Shown piece by piece: positions 1 to 6,520 of a DNA stretch of 8,565 nucleotides; position 1 is the first letter of the stretch; every line of letters begins with the position of its first letter. The stretch lies in assembly GCA_937910655.1 (NCBI GenBank), contig CALEMV010000142.1, forward strand, positions 1 through 8,565, written 5' to 3'. The DNA comes from an uncultured Solobacterium sp. (lineage in GTDB: Bacteria; Bacillota_I; Bacilli_A; Erysipelotrichales; Erysipelotrichaceae). Below the pieces are notes generated by a model, which was not told where the DNA came from, did no database searches, and worked only from the letters and a program-made list of their open reading frames with translations. Position numbers and translations under genes: made by a program.

Positions 1-236
1 ATGGTTTAGGTGCTCGTACAACATATGCTCAACAAGCACTCGGTACTCACCAATACGATGTATGGAACGCTCCAGCTGGTGCACTATACTTCTATGGATC
101 TGATTCGGCTCCATACCACGTAGGTATTTCATTGGGTAATGGTACAATGGTTCACGCTGCTACTTATGGTATTGGTGTAACTGTACAGGATATCTCTGGT
201 TACTTACCTTCCTATTACGTAGTACCTGGACAATAA
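1..236 (+). CDS. NlpC/P60 family cell-wall peptidase, C-terminal part (5' end outside window)
   Basis: This reading frame is open from base 3 to the TAA at 234-236 and gives 77 residues; the start lies upstream of the window. It matches the second half of an NlpC/P60 domain, the papain-like fold that cuts peptide stems of peptidoglycan (typically D-gamma-glutamyl-meso-DAP or D-iGlu-Lys bonds). Visible hallmarks are a segment ending RTTYAQQ, which in the family follows the catalytic Cys helix, then a Gly-Ala-Leu-Tyr-Phe strand, then YHVGISLGNG with the probable catalytic His at 117-119, and MVHA with the third polar active-site residue (His, 153-155). The catalytic Cys, any signal peptide and any SH3 or coiled-coil N-terminal region are not in the window. 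Such enzymes are normally exported; that is inferred here. The family is clear, the exact bond cut is not. Confidence 0.85.
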   Translation, partial: GLGARTTYAQQALGTHQYDVWNAPAGALYFYGSDSAPYHVGISLGNGTMVHAATYGIGVTVQDISGYLPSYYVVPGQ

Positions 237-243
237 GATAAGC

Positions 244-272
244 AAGACTCACAGATGTGAGTCTTTTATTTT
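244..272 (+). terminator. Rho-independent terminator of the NlpC/P60 gene
   Basis: A perfect 9-bp inverted repeat (AAGACTCAC at 244-252, GTGAGTCTT at 257-265) with the four-base loop AGAT is followed by a T-rich run (TTATTTT). It begins 7 bases after the stop codon of the upstream gene. In the opposite direction the stem is not followed by a U tract, so it should act only on plus-strand transcripts. Confidence 0.85.
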
Positions 273-278
273 GTTCAA

Positions 279-301
279 AAGAAAAAGTCCTTTCGGACTT
301 T
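279..301 (-). terminator. Rho-independent terminator of the minus-strand rRNA methyltransferase gene
   Basis: Read on the minus strand, the stem AAAGTCC (301-295), loop GAAA (294-291) and stem GGACTTT (290-284) are followed by TTCTTTT. The 7-bp stem is closed by a GNRA-type tetraloop. The first arm overlaps two bases of the methyltransferase stop codon (TAA at 302-300), so the gene ends inside its own terminator. Only 18 bases separate it from the plus-strand terminator stem at 244-265, which makes a compact convergent pair. Confidence 0.75.
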
Positions 302-1505
302 ATAAGATTTGGAATATGAAATACTTTAGATAACTTGTTTCATCCATGGTCCAAAGGATAGGGTGATCAGGATTTTGTTGGGTAACTGAAATCTGACGTA
401 ATGTAACACCACATTCCTTAGCACTTTCTAATAACATCTGTTCAAAGAGTTTTGTTTCCATAAATCTTGAACAGGAACAAGTAATTAAATAACCACCATT
501 ACGTAATACATTCATTGCTTTCATATTAATATTTTTATATCCATAATATGCACTATTCACAGTCTTACGAGATTTTGTAAATGCTGGTGGGTCTAGGACG
601 ATAATATCAAATTCATTAACTTTGAGTTGTTCAAGATAATCGAACACATCCGCTTGTACAAACTGAATTTTATCTTCAAGATGATTAAGTTTTGCATTTT
701 GATAGCCTTGTTGTAAGGCTGTATTTGAAACATCGACAGCAGTAACTGCTTTTGCATTGCCATAGGCTGCGTTTAATGCAAAGCCACCAGTGTGACTAAA
801 ACAGTCTAATACACGTTTATTGCGGGCAATGTTACGTAATAATACACGATTTGATTTTTGGTCTAAGAAGTAACCTGTCTTTTGACCATTTTCAATATCC
901 ACCTGTAATTGAATGCCATTTTCATTGATGATTGTCTGTGGGGATATGTTATTTGGGTTATAGTAGAATCCCTTGTAAGATGTTAATCCTTCTTTTTCTC
1001 TAACTTTGATATCATTACGTTCATAGATTGCTTGAATGATATGACCATTTTCTTTAAATACTTCTAATAAGATGTCATAAATCATTTGTTTATGTTGTTC
1101 CATTCCAGTATTAGAAATCTGTGTAACCAAGATATCGTTATAACAATCTACAACAAGACCAGGTAGAAGATCAGCTTCTCCAAATACATAGCGACAATTA
1201 GATAAGTTATTTGGTTCTACTGTCTTGCGATAGTCATACGCAAATCGAATGCGTCTTTCAAAGAAAAATTTATCGATAAGCTCAGATTCATTCTTGCTCA
1301 AGATACGACATGTGATATGACTAATTAAAGAGTAGAAACCTGTACCATAGTATTTTCCATCATTAGAGATGATATTAACAATACCACCATCTGGAATATT
1401 TTCATCTGCTTGTTCTAAGTTATTGCGATACATCCACATTTGACCTTTTTGAAGCCAAGTTTCTCCTTCGTTTGAAATTGTGATAGTAGGATAGTTATTT
1501 TTCAT
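300..1505 (-). CDS. RlmI-type class I SAM-dependent 23S rRNA (cytosine-C5) methyltransferase (COG1092 family)
   Basis: The 401-residue product matches the usual length of this family (E. coli RlmI is about 396). An N-terminal PUA-like RNA-binding region (about 1-75) precedes a linker domain and a Rossmann methyltransferase domain (about 200-401). Visible signatures are GYFLDQKSNR (211-220), the SAM-binding loop VLDCFSHTGGF (232-242), the acidic residue after strand 2 (AVDVS, D258), motif IV LDPPAF (304-309) and TCSCSRF (342-348), whose cysteine (C343 or C345) would be the nucleophile used by m5C methyltransferases. RlmI itself methylates C1962 of 23S rRNA; whether this protein hits the same base is inference, since other COG1092 members have other targets. 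The ATG at 1505-1503 has GAGGTG (1516-1511) five bases upstream. It is transcribed divergently from radC across a 102-base gap in which I see no convincing promoter hexamers. Confidence 0.88.
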   Translation of the reverse strand: MKNNYPTITISNEGETWLQKGQMWMYRNNLEQADENIPDGGIVNIISNDGKYYGTGFYSLISHITCRILSKNESELIDKFFFERRIRFAYDYRKTVEPNNLSNCRYVFGEADLLPGLVVDCYNDILVTQISNTGMEQHKQMIYDILLEVFKENGHIIQAIYERNDIKVREKEGLTSYKGFYYNPNNISPQTIINENGIQLQVDIENGQKTGYFLDQKSNRVLLRNIARNKRVLDCFSHTGGFALNAAYGNAKAVTAVDVSNTALQQGYQNAKLNHLEDKIQFVQADVFDYLEQLKVNEFDIIVLDPPAFTKSRKTVNSAYYGYKNINMKAMNVLRNGGYLITCSCSRFMETKLFEQMLLESAKECGVTLRQISVTQQNPDHPILWTMDETSYLKYFIFQIL

Positions 1506-1607
1506 AGGTACACCTCGGCATAATGATAAACGATATTACGCCAATTTACTAATCTTTCCATGGATTTTTTGGAATGAATTGTAATAAAGAGTAGGAGGTT
1601 TTGAGAA

Positions 1608-2327
1608 ATGATTATTCGTGAAATGCCGAGCACAGAACGACCACGGGATAAGGGTCTAAGATATGGTGTAAGGTCTCTTAGCTCAAGAGAGTTACTTGCA
1701 TTAATATTACGCACTGGTTCACAAGGAGAGTCTGTTTTAACAATGGCAGATAATTTATTACAGATGTCGAAGGGGATTAAGGGGCTCGTACGTATGTCCA
1801 ATGAAGAACTGTGTAAAATCAAAGGAATTAGTAAGGTAAAGGCTCTACAATTGCAAGCCATCTTTGAAATTAGTCGAAGAGCATCTTTAGAAACTGCTTA
1901 TGAAGAGGAAATTATCGATAATCCAGAGCGTATTATCGATTGGCTAAGAAATGAAATTGGTACAGGTAGCCAAGAAAAGTTTTTGGTTGTTTATCTAAAT
2001 ACTGCACATCGCATTATCTCCGCAAAGACATTATTTGTAGGAACGATTAACGCAAGTGCGGTATATCCCCGTGAAATCTTTAAAGAAGCTTTACTGATTG
2101 GTAGTACGGATATTATGTTGGCACACAATCACCCTAGTGGTGTTTTGACACCAAGTACACAAGATTTAGTTGTAACGGGAAAGTTAATGGAATGTGGCAA
2201 ACTGATGGGTGTAAGAGTGTTAGATCATCTGATTGTCTCCCAAACAAATTTTCTCAGTTTTGCTAGAGAAGAACTCTTTGAAACTTGTATGGAAGCTTAC
2301 CAATGTGCACATGGAATCACAACCTAA
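1608..2327 (+). CDS. radC: RadC family JAMM/MPN+ protein (UPF0758)
   Basis: The 239-residue protein has the full RadC architecture. The N-terminal region carries the typical IREMP..ERPRDKG opening and a helix-hairpin-helix (about 60-85, MSNEELCKIKGISKVKA). The C-terminal JAMM metalloprotease-like domain (about 110-235) has the metal-binding set H173, H175 and D186 in HNHPSG followed by TPSTQD. Historically named for DNA repair, RadC has no firmly established enzymatic role; the JAMM residues suggest a Zn-dependent hydrolase fold. The start is decided by AGGAGG at 1593-1598, nine bases before the ATG. No good terminator follows it, so radC transcripts may run on into polA 150 bases downstream. 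Confidence 0.95.
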   Translation: MIIREMPSTERPRDKGLRYGVRSLSSRELLALILRTGSQGESVLTMADNLLQMSKGIKGLVRMSNEELCKIKGISKVKALQLQAIFEISRRASLETAYEEEIIDNPERIIDWLRNEIGTGSQEKFLVVYLNTAHRIISAKTLFVGTINASAVYPREIFKEALLIGSTDIMLAHNHPSGVLTPSTQDLVVTGKLMECGKLMGVRVLDHLIVSQTNFLSFAREELFETCMEAYQCAHGITT

Positions 2328-2375
2328 TACATGGTAAAATAATAAGGATACTTTGAAGGGTAAATAGGAGTCATA

Positions 2376-2406
2376 TTGCGGTATGAAAACCAAAATAGAC
2401 TATAAT
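2376..2406 (+). promoter_or_regulatory. Candidate sigma-A promoter upstream of polA
   Basis: A perfect TATAAT sits at 2401-2406. The best -35 candidate is TTGCGG at 2376-2381, which keeps the conserved TTG but has a 19-base spacer, slightly long. Transcription would begin near 2413 and give a leader of about 65 bases before the polA ATG. This would let the polA-mutM-coaE-dnaB-dnaI operon run independently of radC. The -10 is strong, the -35 weak. Confidence 0.45.
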
Positions 2407-2481
2407 AAAAGAAAGTCTTTTGCAACGATTGTTATGAAAAACATAAACCTGATTTTACACAGGTGGGAGAATATAAAATGA
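2383..2481 (+). CDS. Candidate 32-codon leader ORF overlapping the polA start
   Basis: An ATG at 2383 opens a 32-residue frame (starts MKTKIDYNKR, ends LILHRWENIK) whose TGA at 2479-2481 overlaps the polA ATG (2478-2480) as ATGA, the classic arrangement for translational coupling. An AGGAG at 2366-2370 lies 12 bases before its start, farther than ideal. The peptide is basic and resembles no family I recognise. Against it, the best promoter -10 (2401-2406) lies inside the frame, so only a transcript coming from radC or further upstream would carry the whole ORF. A second in-frame ATG at 2434 lacks a ribosome binding site. A short frame like this can stay open by chance in AT-rich DNA. Confidence 0.22.
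   Translation: MKTKIDYNKRKSFATIVMKNINLILHRWENIK
2447..2469 (+). promoter_or_regulatory. polA ribosome binding site with a small overlapping hairpin
   Basis: AGGTGGGAG at 2461-2469 has its GGGAG core 8 bases before the ATG at 2478 and is the signal that fixes the polA start. A GTG at 2463 is also in frame but is part of this site and would have no site of its own. The bases ACCTG (2447-2451) can pair with CAGGT (2460-2464) around an 8-base loop, which would partly cover the site. With five base pairs the hairpin is marginal, and regulation by it is inference. Confidence 0.55.
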
Positions 2482-5093
2482 AGAAATTATTACTGACAGA
2501 TGGTAACTCAATGTTATTTAGAGCGTATTACGCTACAGCGTATGGAAGACCAATGACAACTTCAGATGGTACACCGACAAACGCTGTCTTTGGTTTTGCA
2601 TCTATGATGCAAAAAGCGATTGATATCATACAACCAGATGCAGTATTAGTTGCCTTTGATGCAGGAAAACATACTTTCCGTCATGAACTCTATGCAGACT
2701 ACAAAGGTGGTCGTAAACCAGCACCGGATGACTTGGTGCCACAGTTTAAACTCGTTAGAGATTTCTTGGATGCCTTTGCGATTACGTGGGTGGAGATGCA
2801 ATATATTGAAGCGGATGACTTAATTGGAACAATCTCTAAAAAGGCAACAGACTATCAAACCTATGTACTAACAAGTGACCATGATATGTTACAGCTAGTG
2901 GATGATACGACTTCTGTATTACTGATGAAGAAAGGTATTACAGAGATGGATGTCATGACACCTGAAAGTCTAAAGGAACAGATGGGAATTGAACCACTAC
3001 AAATTATTGATATGAAGGGTTTGATGGGAGATAAGTCAGATAATATTCCAGGTATTCCTGGGATTGGTGAAAAGACAGCACTCAAGCTTTTGGAAGAATA
3101 CGGTACAGTTGAAAATGTTCTAGCAAATGAAGATAAACTCAAGGGTGCTTTACAGAAGAAAGTGATGGAAGGACATGATTCCGCATTACTTTCTAAAAAA
3201 CTTGCGACAATTCGTCGTGATGTTGATGTAGAGATGAGTGAGAAAGAGTTATCCTTTACACCAAACTATCCACAACTTGTAAAGTTTTTACAGATGTTAG
3301 AGATGAACACGCTCGCAAAACGCTTCTCAGATAAGATAGTTGCAGAAGAGAATACACCTGAAGAGACTATTGTGACACCAAGTGAAGATAAGCGGGTTAC
3401 AAAAGTACCTACAGAAATACTAAATGAAGCATGTGCTGTGTTTGTAGATGATAACCATGATGCATTCATGCATGCGACAATCAATGGCTTTGCGCTATTC
3501 AATGGTAAGCAAGCAGTATATATTTCCTTAGCAGATGCAAAGAAAGATGAGGACTTGCTAGCATATCTTTCAAGTGACATACCACATAAATATGGATTTG
3601 ATGTAAAACGCAACTTGCATCTAGCGGAAAATGAAGGATTAGCCCTCAATTTCCATGATGATATGATGCTTGCAGCATCACTTGTAGACTCATCTTTAAC
3701 AACAACCACAAAAATTATTGAGCATTATGGCTTTGAAAATACAGTAAGTTATGAAGATGTATATGGTAAACCAACAAAGCCAAATCTAATTATTGATGAA
3801 GAAAAACAATGCATGTATGCATGCGCATTTGCGAGAAATATATTTAGCTTGTATGCAGAAATTACCCCAAAACTAAAAGAATATAAGATGGAAAAGCTCT
3901 ACTATGAAATGGAGATGCCACTAACGAGCGTTCTCTATCATATGGAAAGAGAAGGAATTCGTTGTGATATCGATATTCTTGATCGCATTTCGACAGAAAC
4001 AATGGCGAAGATTAGCGAAGCACAGAAAGAAATTTATGCGATTGCTGGAAAAGAGTTTAATATCAATTCTCCAAAGCAATTAGCAGAAGTGTTATTCGAT
4101 GATTTAGGACTTCCTACAGGTAAAAAGAGAAGTACTGCAGCTGGTGAATTAGAAAAGCTACAAGGCAAATCACTAATCATCGATTATATTTTGGATTACC
4201 GTAAGCTATCTAAGATTTATAGTACTTACGCTGAAGGCTTGAAAAAGTACATTCAAAAGGATGGTAAGATACATACAATCTATAACCAATCCGCAACGCA
4301 AACTGGAAGACTATCTTCAAGTGAACCAAACTTACAGAATATTAGTGTTCGTGATGAGCAAGGTAAAGAGATTCGTAAGGCATTCTTGCCAGAAGAGGGT
4401 TGTGTATTAGTCTCCAGTGACTATCATCAGATTGAGTTACGTATGCTAGCGCATATGGCAAACGAAACGAGTCTGATTGAAGCGTTTAAAGAAGGAATCG
4501 ATATTCATACAAAGACGGCAATGGATGTCTTCCATAAGCCACAGAATGAAATTACACCTCAAGATAGACGTAGTGCGAAGACAGTTAATTTCGGTATTGT
4601 GTATGGTATCAGTGACTTTGGTTTAAGTGAGCAGCTTGGTGTAAGTCGTTATGAGGCGCATGATTTTATTGAGCGCTACTATGCGGCGTATCCAAAGATT
4701 CGCACTTATATGGATAAAATTGTCAAAGACTGTGAAGAGAAGGGCTACGTAGAAACACTATGTGGTAGACGTAGAGAGATTCCTGAGATTCATGATAAAA
4801 ATCACGCAACACGTGAATTCGGTAAACGTGCGGCGATGAACGCCCCAATTCAGGGCTCTGCTGCAGATCTTATTAAACTTGCAATGATTCATATCGATCA
4901 GATGATGAAGGGTGCGAAAGTAAAAAGTAAGATGATTCTACAGGTACACGATGAATTAATCTTTAATGTACCAAAGGAAGAGGTAGATGCCATGAAGAAG
5001 CTCATCAATGATGGTATGGTCAATGCGATGCATCTTCAGGTTCCTTTGACAGCTGAATGTTCTATCGGCAGCGATTGGTACGAGGCAAAGTAA
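2478..5093 (+). CDS. polA: DNA polymerase I
   Basis: The 871-residue enzyme (Bacillus PolA is about 880) fills repair gaps and replaces Okazaki-fragment primers. The order is a 5'-3' exonuclease/flap domain (about 1-290; LLLTDGN with D8, VAFDAG, EADDL, TSDHD and the GDKSDNIPG..GIGEKTA helical clamp), a decayed 3'-5' exonuclease domain (about 315-465) and a family A polymerase domain (about 470-871). Polymerase residues line up with E. coli: motif A D648, motif B R697, K701, F705 and Y709, and motif C H824, D825 and E826; the D648 to D825 distance of 177 equals that in E. coli. The proofreading site is lost: F451 stands where the Exo III aspartate should be, although D395 of Exo II remains. 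Motif A reads DYHQIELR where DYSQIELR is usual. The ATG at 2478 is preferred over the in-frame GTG at 2463 because the ribosome binding site contains that GTG. mutM follows after one base. Confidence 0.97.
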   Translation: MKKLLLTDGNSMLFRAYYATAYGRPMTTSDGTPTNAVFGFASMMQKAIDIIQPDAVLVAFDAGKHTFRHELYADYKGGRKPAPDDLVPQFKLVRDFLDAFAITWVEMQYIEADDLIGTISKKATDYQTYVLTSDHDMLQLVDDTTSVLLMKKGITEMDVMTPESLKEQMGIEPLQIIDMKGLMGDKSDNIPGIPGIGEKTALKLLEEYGTVENVLANEDKLKGALQKKVMEGHDSALLSKKLATIRRDVDVEMSEKELSFTPNYPQLVKFLQMLEMNTLAKRFSDKIVAEENTPEETIVTPSEDKRVTKVPTEILNEACAVFVDDNHDAFMHATINGFALFNGKQAVYISLADAKKDEDLLAYLSSDIPHKYGFDVKRNLHLAENEGLALNFHDDMMLAASLVDSSLTTTTKIIEHYGFENTVSYEDVYGKPTKPNLIIDEEKQCMYACAFARNIFSLYAEITPKLKEYKMEKLYYEMEMPLTSVLYHMEREGIRCDIDILDRISTETMAKISEAQKEIYAIAGKEFNINSPKQLAEVLFDDLGLPTGKKRSTAAGELEKLQGKSLIIDYILDYRKLSKIYSTYAEGLKKYIQKDGKIHTIYNQSATQTGRLSSSEPNLQNISVRDEQGKEIRKAFLPEEGCVLVSSDYHQIELRMLAHMANETSLIEAFKEGIDIHTKTAMDVFHKPQNEITPQDRRSAKTVNFGIVYGISDFGLSEQLGVSRYEAHDFIERYYAAYPKIRTYMDKIVKDCEEKGYVETLCGRRREIPEIHDKNHATREFGKRAAMNAPIQGSAADLIKLAMIHIDQMMKGAKVKSKMILQVHDELIFNVPKEEVDAMKKLINDGMVNAMHLQVPLTAECSIGSDWYEAK

Positions 5094-5094
5094 T

Positions 5095-5901
5095 ATGCCA
5101 GAACTACCAGAAGTTGAAACTGTCCTACGTACACTAGAACATCAGATTCAAGGAAGAAGAATCTTAGATGTGGATGTACGCTATCCAAAGATGATTGAAA
5201 ATGACGTAGAACAGTTTAAACAACAACTAAAGAATCAAACATTTCAGACATTCATGCGTCGTGGTAAATACTTACTATTTGGTTTAGATGACTATATTCT
5301 CATGAGCCATTTACGCATGGAAGGAAGATATTATATTCAAGATCCAACGGAACCGACCAACCGTCATATGCACGTGATATTTCGTTTAGATAACGGTAAA
5401 GAGTTACGCTATATGGATACACGTAAATTTGGACGTATGGAAATCCTTCCGTTGGATACGGATTTTAGCCATTTTCATGGCTTAGGACCTGAACCTTTTG
5501 ATGAAGCGTTCAATGCGTCCTACATTCATGCATATCGTAAGGGAAAACGTACACCACTGAAAAGCCTGCTATTAGACCAGAGTTTTGTGGCAGGAGTAGG
5601 AAATATCTACGCAGATGAAATTCTTGCGGCCTGCAATCTAAGACCGGGTAGGTCTTGTGCACGTATTACTCGTAAGGATGAAGAAAATCTTGTGATGCAT
5701 ACAAGGCGTATCTTGAAAGCTGCGATTGCGGCCGGTGGAACAACGATTAGAACGTATACATCTAGCTTAGGAGTTACTGGTAGATTTCAAACAGAGTGTA
5801 CCGTGCATATGCAGAAAATCTGTCCTCGTTGTAAAGGACAGATTCACGTAAAATATATAGGTGGACGGTCAAGTTACTATTGTCCACATTGTCAGAAATA
5901 G
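5095..5901 (+). CDS. mutM: Formamidopyrimidine-DNA glycosylase (8-oxoguanine glycosylase/AP lyase)
   Basis: MutM excises 8-oxoguanine and formamidopyrimidines and nicks the abasic site by beta,delta-elimination. The 268-residue protein has every expected part: the N-terminal MPELPEVE with catalytic Pro2 and Glu3; K58 in RRGKYL; the void-filling triad M75, R110 and F112; the helix-two-turn-helix DNA-binding region (about 161-186, DQSFVAGVGNIYADEI); and a C-terminal zinc finger with C243, C246, C263 and C266 and the conserved GGRSS arginine (R258). The presence of K58, the triad and the finger argues for MutM rather than endonuclease VIII (Nei). Its ATG is one base past the polA stop, with GAGG (5082-5085) inside the end of polA as binding site. 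Being next to polA is functionally sensible, because the gap left after excision is filled by Pol I. Confidence 0.97.
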   Translation: MPELPEVETVLRTLEHQIQGRRILDVDVRYPKMIENDVEQFKQQLKNQTFQTFMRRGKYLLFGLDDYILMSHLRMEGRYYIQDPTEPTNRHMHVIFRLDNGKELRYMDTRKFGRMEILPLDTDFSHFHGLGPEPFDEAFNASYIHAYRKGKRTPLKSLLLDQSFVAGVGNIYADEILAACNLRPGRSCARITRKDEENLVMHTRRILKAAIAAGGTTIRTYTSSLGVTGRFQTECTVHMQKICPRCKGQIHVKYIGGRSSYYCPHCQK

Positions 5902-5908
5902 GAGTTTT

Positions 5909-6520
5909 ATGAAAATTGCGATTACAGGAACGATTGCGGCAGGGAAAACAACTGTTGCGATTCTATTTAGAAGAAGAGGAATACCAGTATTTAATGCGGA
6001 TCAATACGCAAAGCGTTCCTTGTATCAAGGTTCTGTTTGTTATGAAAAAATTTTAGAAGTATTTGGGGATGATGTAACTAGCACGAGTGGTGATATCGAC
6101 CCTAAGAAACTTGCTGGAATTATCTTTCAGGACAATCATAAACGTGAACAACTAAACGCAATTGTTCATCCCTTTGTATTAGAAGGGATGCAGAAATTCT
6201 TTACAACAAACTTACAACAACCAATTATCTGTGCAGAGGTTCCTCTGTTGTTTGAAACCGGTTGGGACCAATACTTTGATCGTACAGTGGTTGTAACTTG
6301 TAGTGAAGAAATAGCCATACAAAGAATGATGGAAGAAAGAAACTATACACTTGAAGAAGCGAAGGCAAGACTATCGATGCAGATACCTGCAGAAAAACAG
6401 ATTGCTTTGGCAGATAAAGTGATTTATAACGAAGGTGATTTAAAGGAATTAGATTCACAAATCAACCGATGGTTAGGAGAACTTAGAAAGGACATCAGAA
6501 ATGGAAAGAATGCCAACTAG
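5909..6520 (+). CDS. coaE: Dephospho-CoA kinase
   Basis: CoaE phosphorylates the 3'-hydroxyl of dephospho-CoA with ATP, the last step of coenzyme A synthesis in the cytosol. The 203-residue length is normal for the family. It shows a P-loop near the N-terminus (MKIAITGTIAAGKTT, lysine at residue 14), FNADQYAK for the conserved Asp of the substrate region, the AIVHPFV segment, EVPLLFETGWD and the lid/CoA region ending ADKVIYNEGD. The P-loop reads TIAAGKTT where GIASGKST or GIGSGKST is more usual, but the GxxxxGKT core is intact. The start is the ATG at 5909: AGGAG (5900-5904) is 4 bases upstream and overlaps the mutM stop, whereas the longer in-frame ATG at 5861 lies deep in mutM without a site. 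It overlaps the next gene by 20 bases. Confidence 0.95.
   Translation: MKIAITGTIAAGKTTVAILFRRRGIPVFNADQYAKRSLYQGSVCYEKILEVFGDDVTSTSGDIDPKKLAGIIFQDNHKREQLNAIVHPFVLEGMQKFFTTNLQQPIICAEVPLLFETGWDQYFDRTVVVTCSEEIAIQRMMEERNYTLEEAKARLSMQIPAEKQIALADKVIYNEGDLKELDSQINRWLGELRKDIRNGKNAN

Noticed and set aside
1556..1574. Inverted repeat TTCCA/TGGAA upstream of radC as an operator
   Set aside because: A five-base match with a T-rich loop is within chance expectation and does not resemble a known operator.
1506..1607. Divergent gap between the methyltransferase gene and radC as a promoter region
   Set aside because: Promoters are expected here, but I found no pair of -35 and -10 hexamers with good match and spacing on either strand, so none is reported.
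2397..2421. Inverted repeat AGACT/AGTCT followed by TTTT, a possible terminator between radC and polA
   Set aside because: Only five base pairs with a 12-base A-rich loop; too weak to call a terminator, and it overlaps the better promoter -10.
2861..3709. Two minus-strand reading frames opposite polA
   Set aside because: They are antisense to well-conserved PolA segments, are serine-rich as expected of shadow frames, and match nothing recognisable.
3806..3832. Alternating GCATG repeats in polA, and a similar run near 3465
   Set aside because: They are explained by coding of Cys, Met, Tyr, Ala and His; there is no regular unit and no copies elsewhere.
5861..5908. Upstream extension of coaE from the ATG at 5861
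   Set aside because: It would add 16 residues not found in the family before the canonical MKIAITG start, overlaps mutM by 41 bases and lacks a binding site, while the ATG at 5909 has one.
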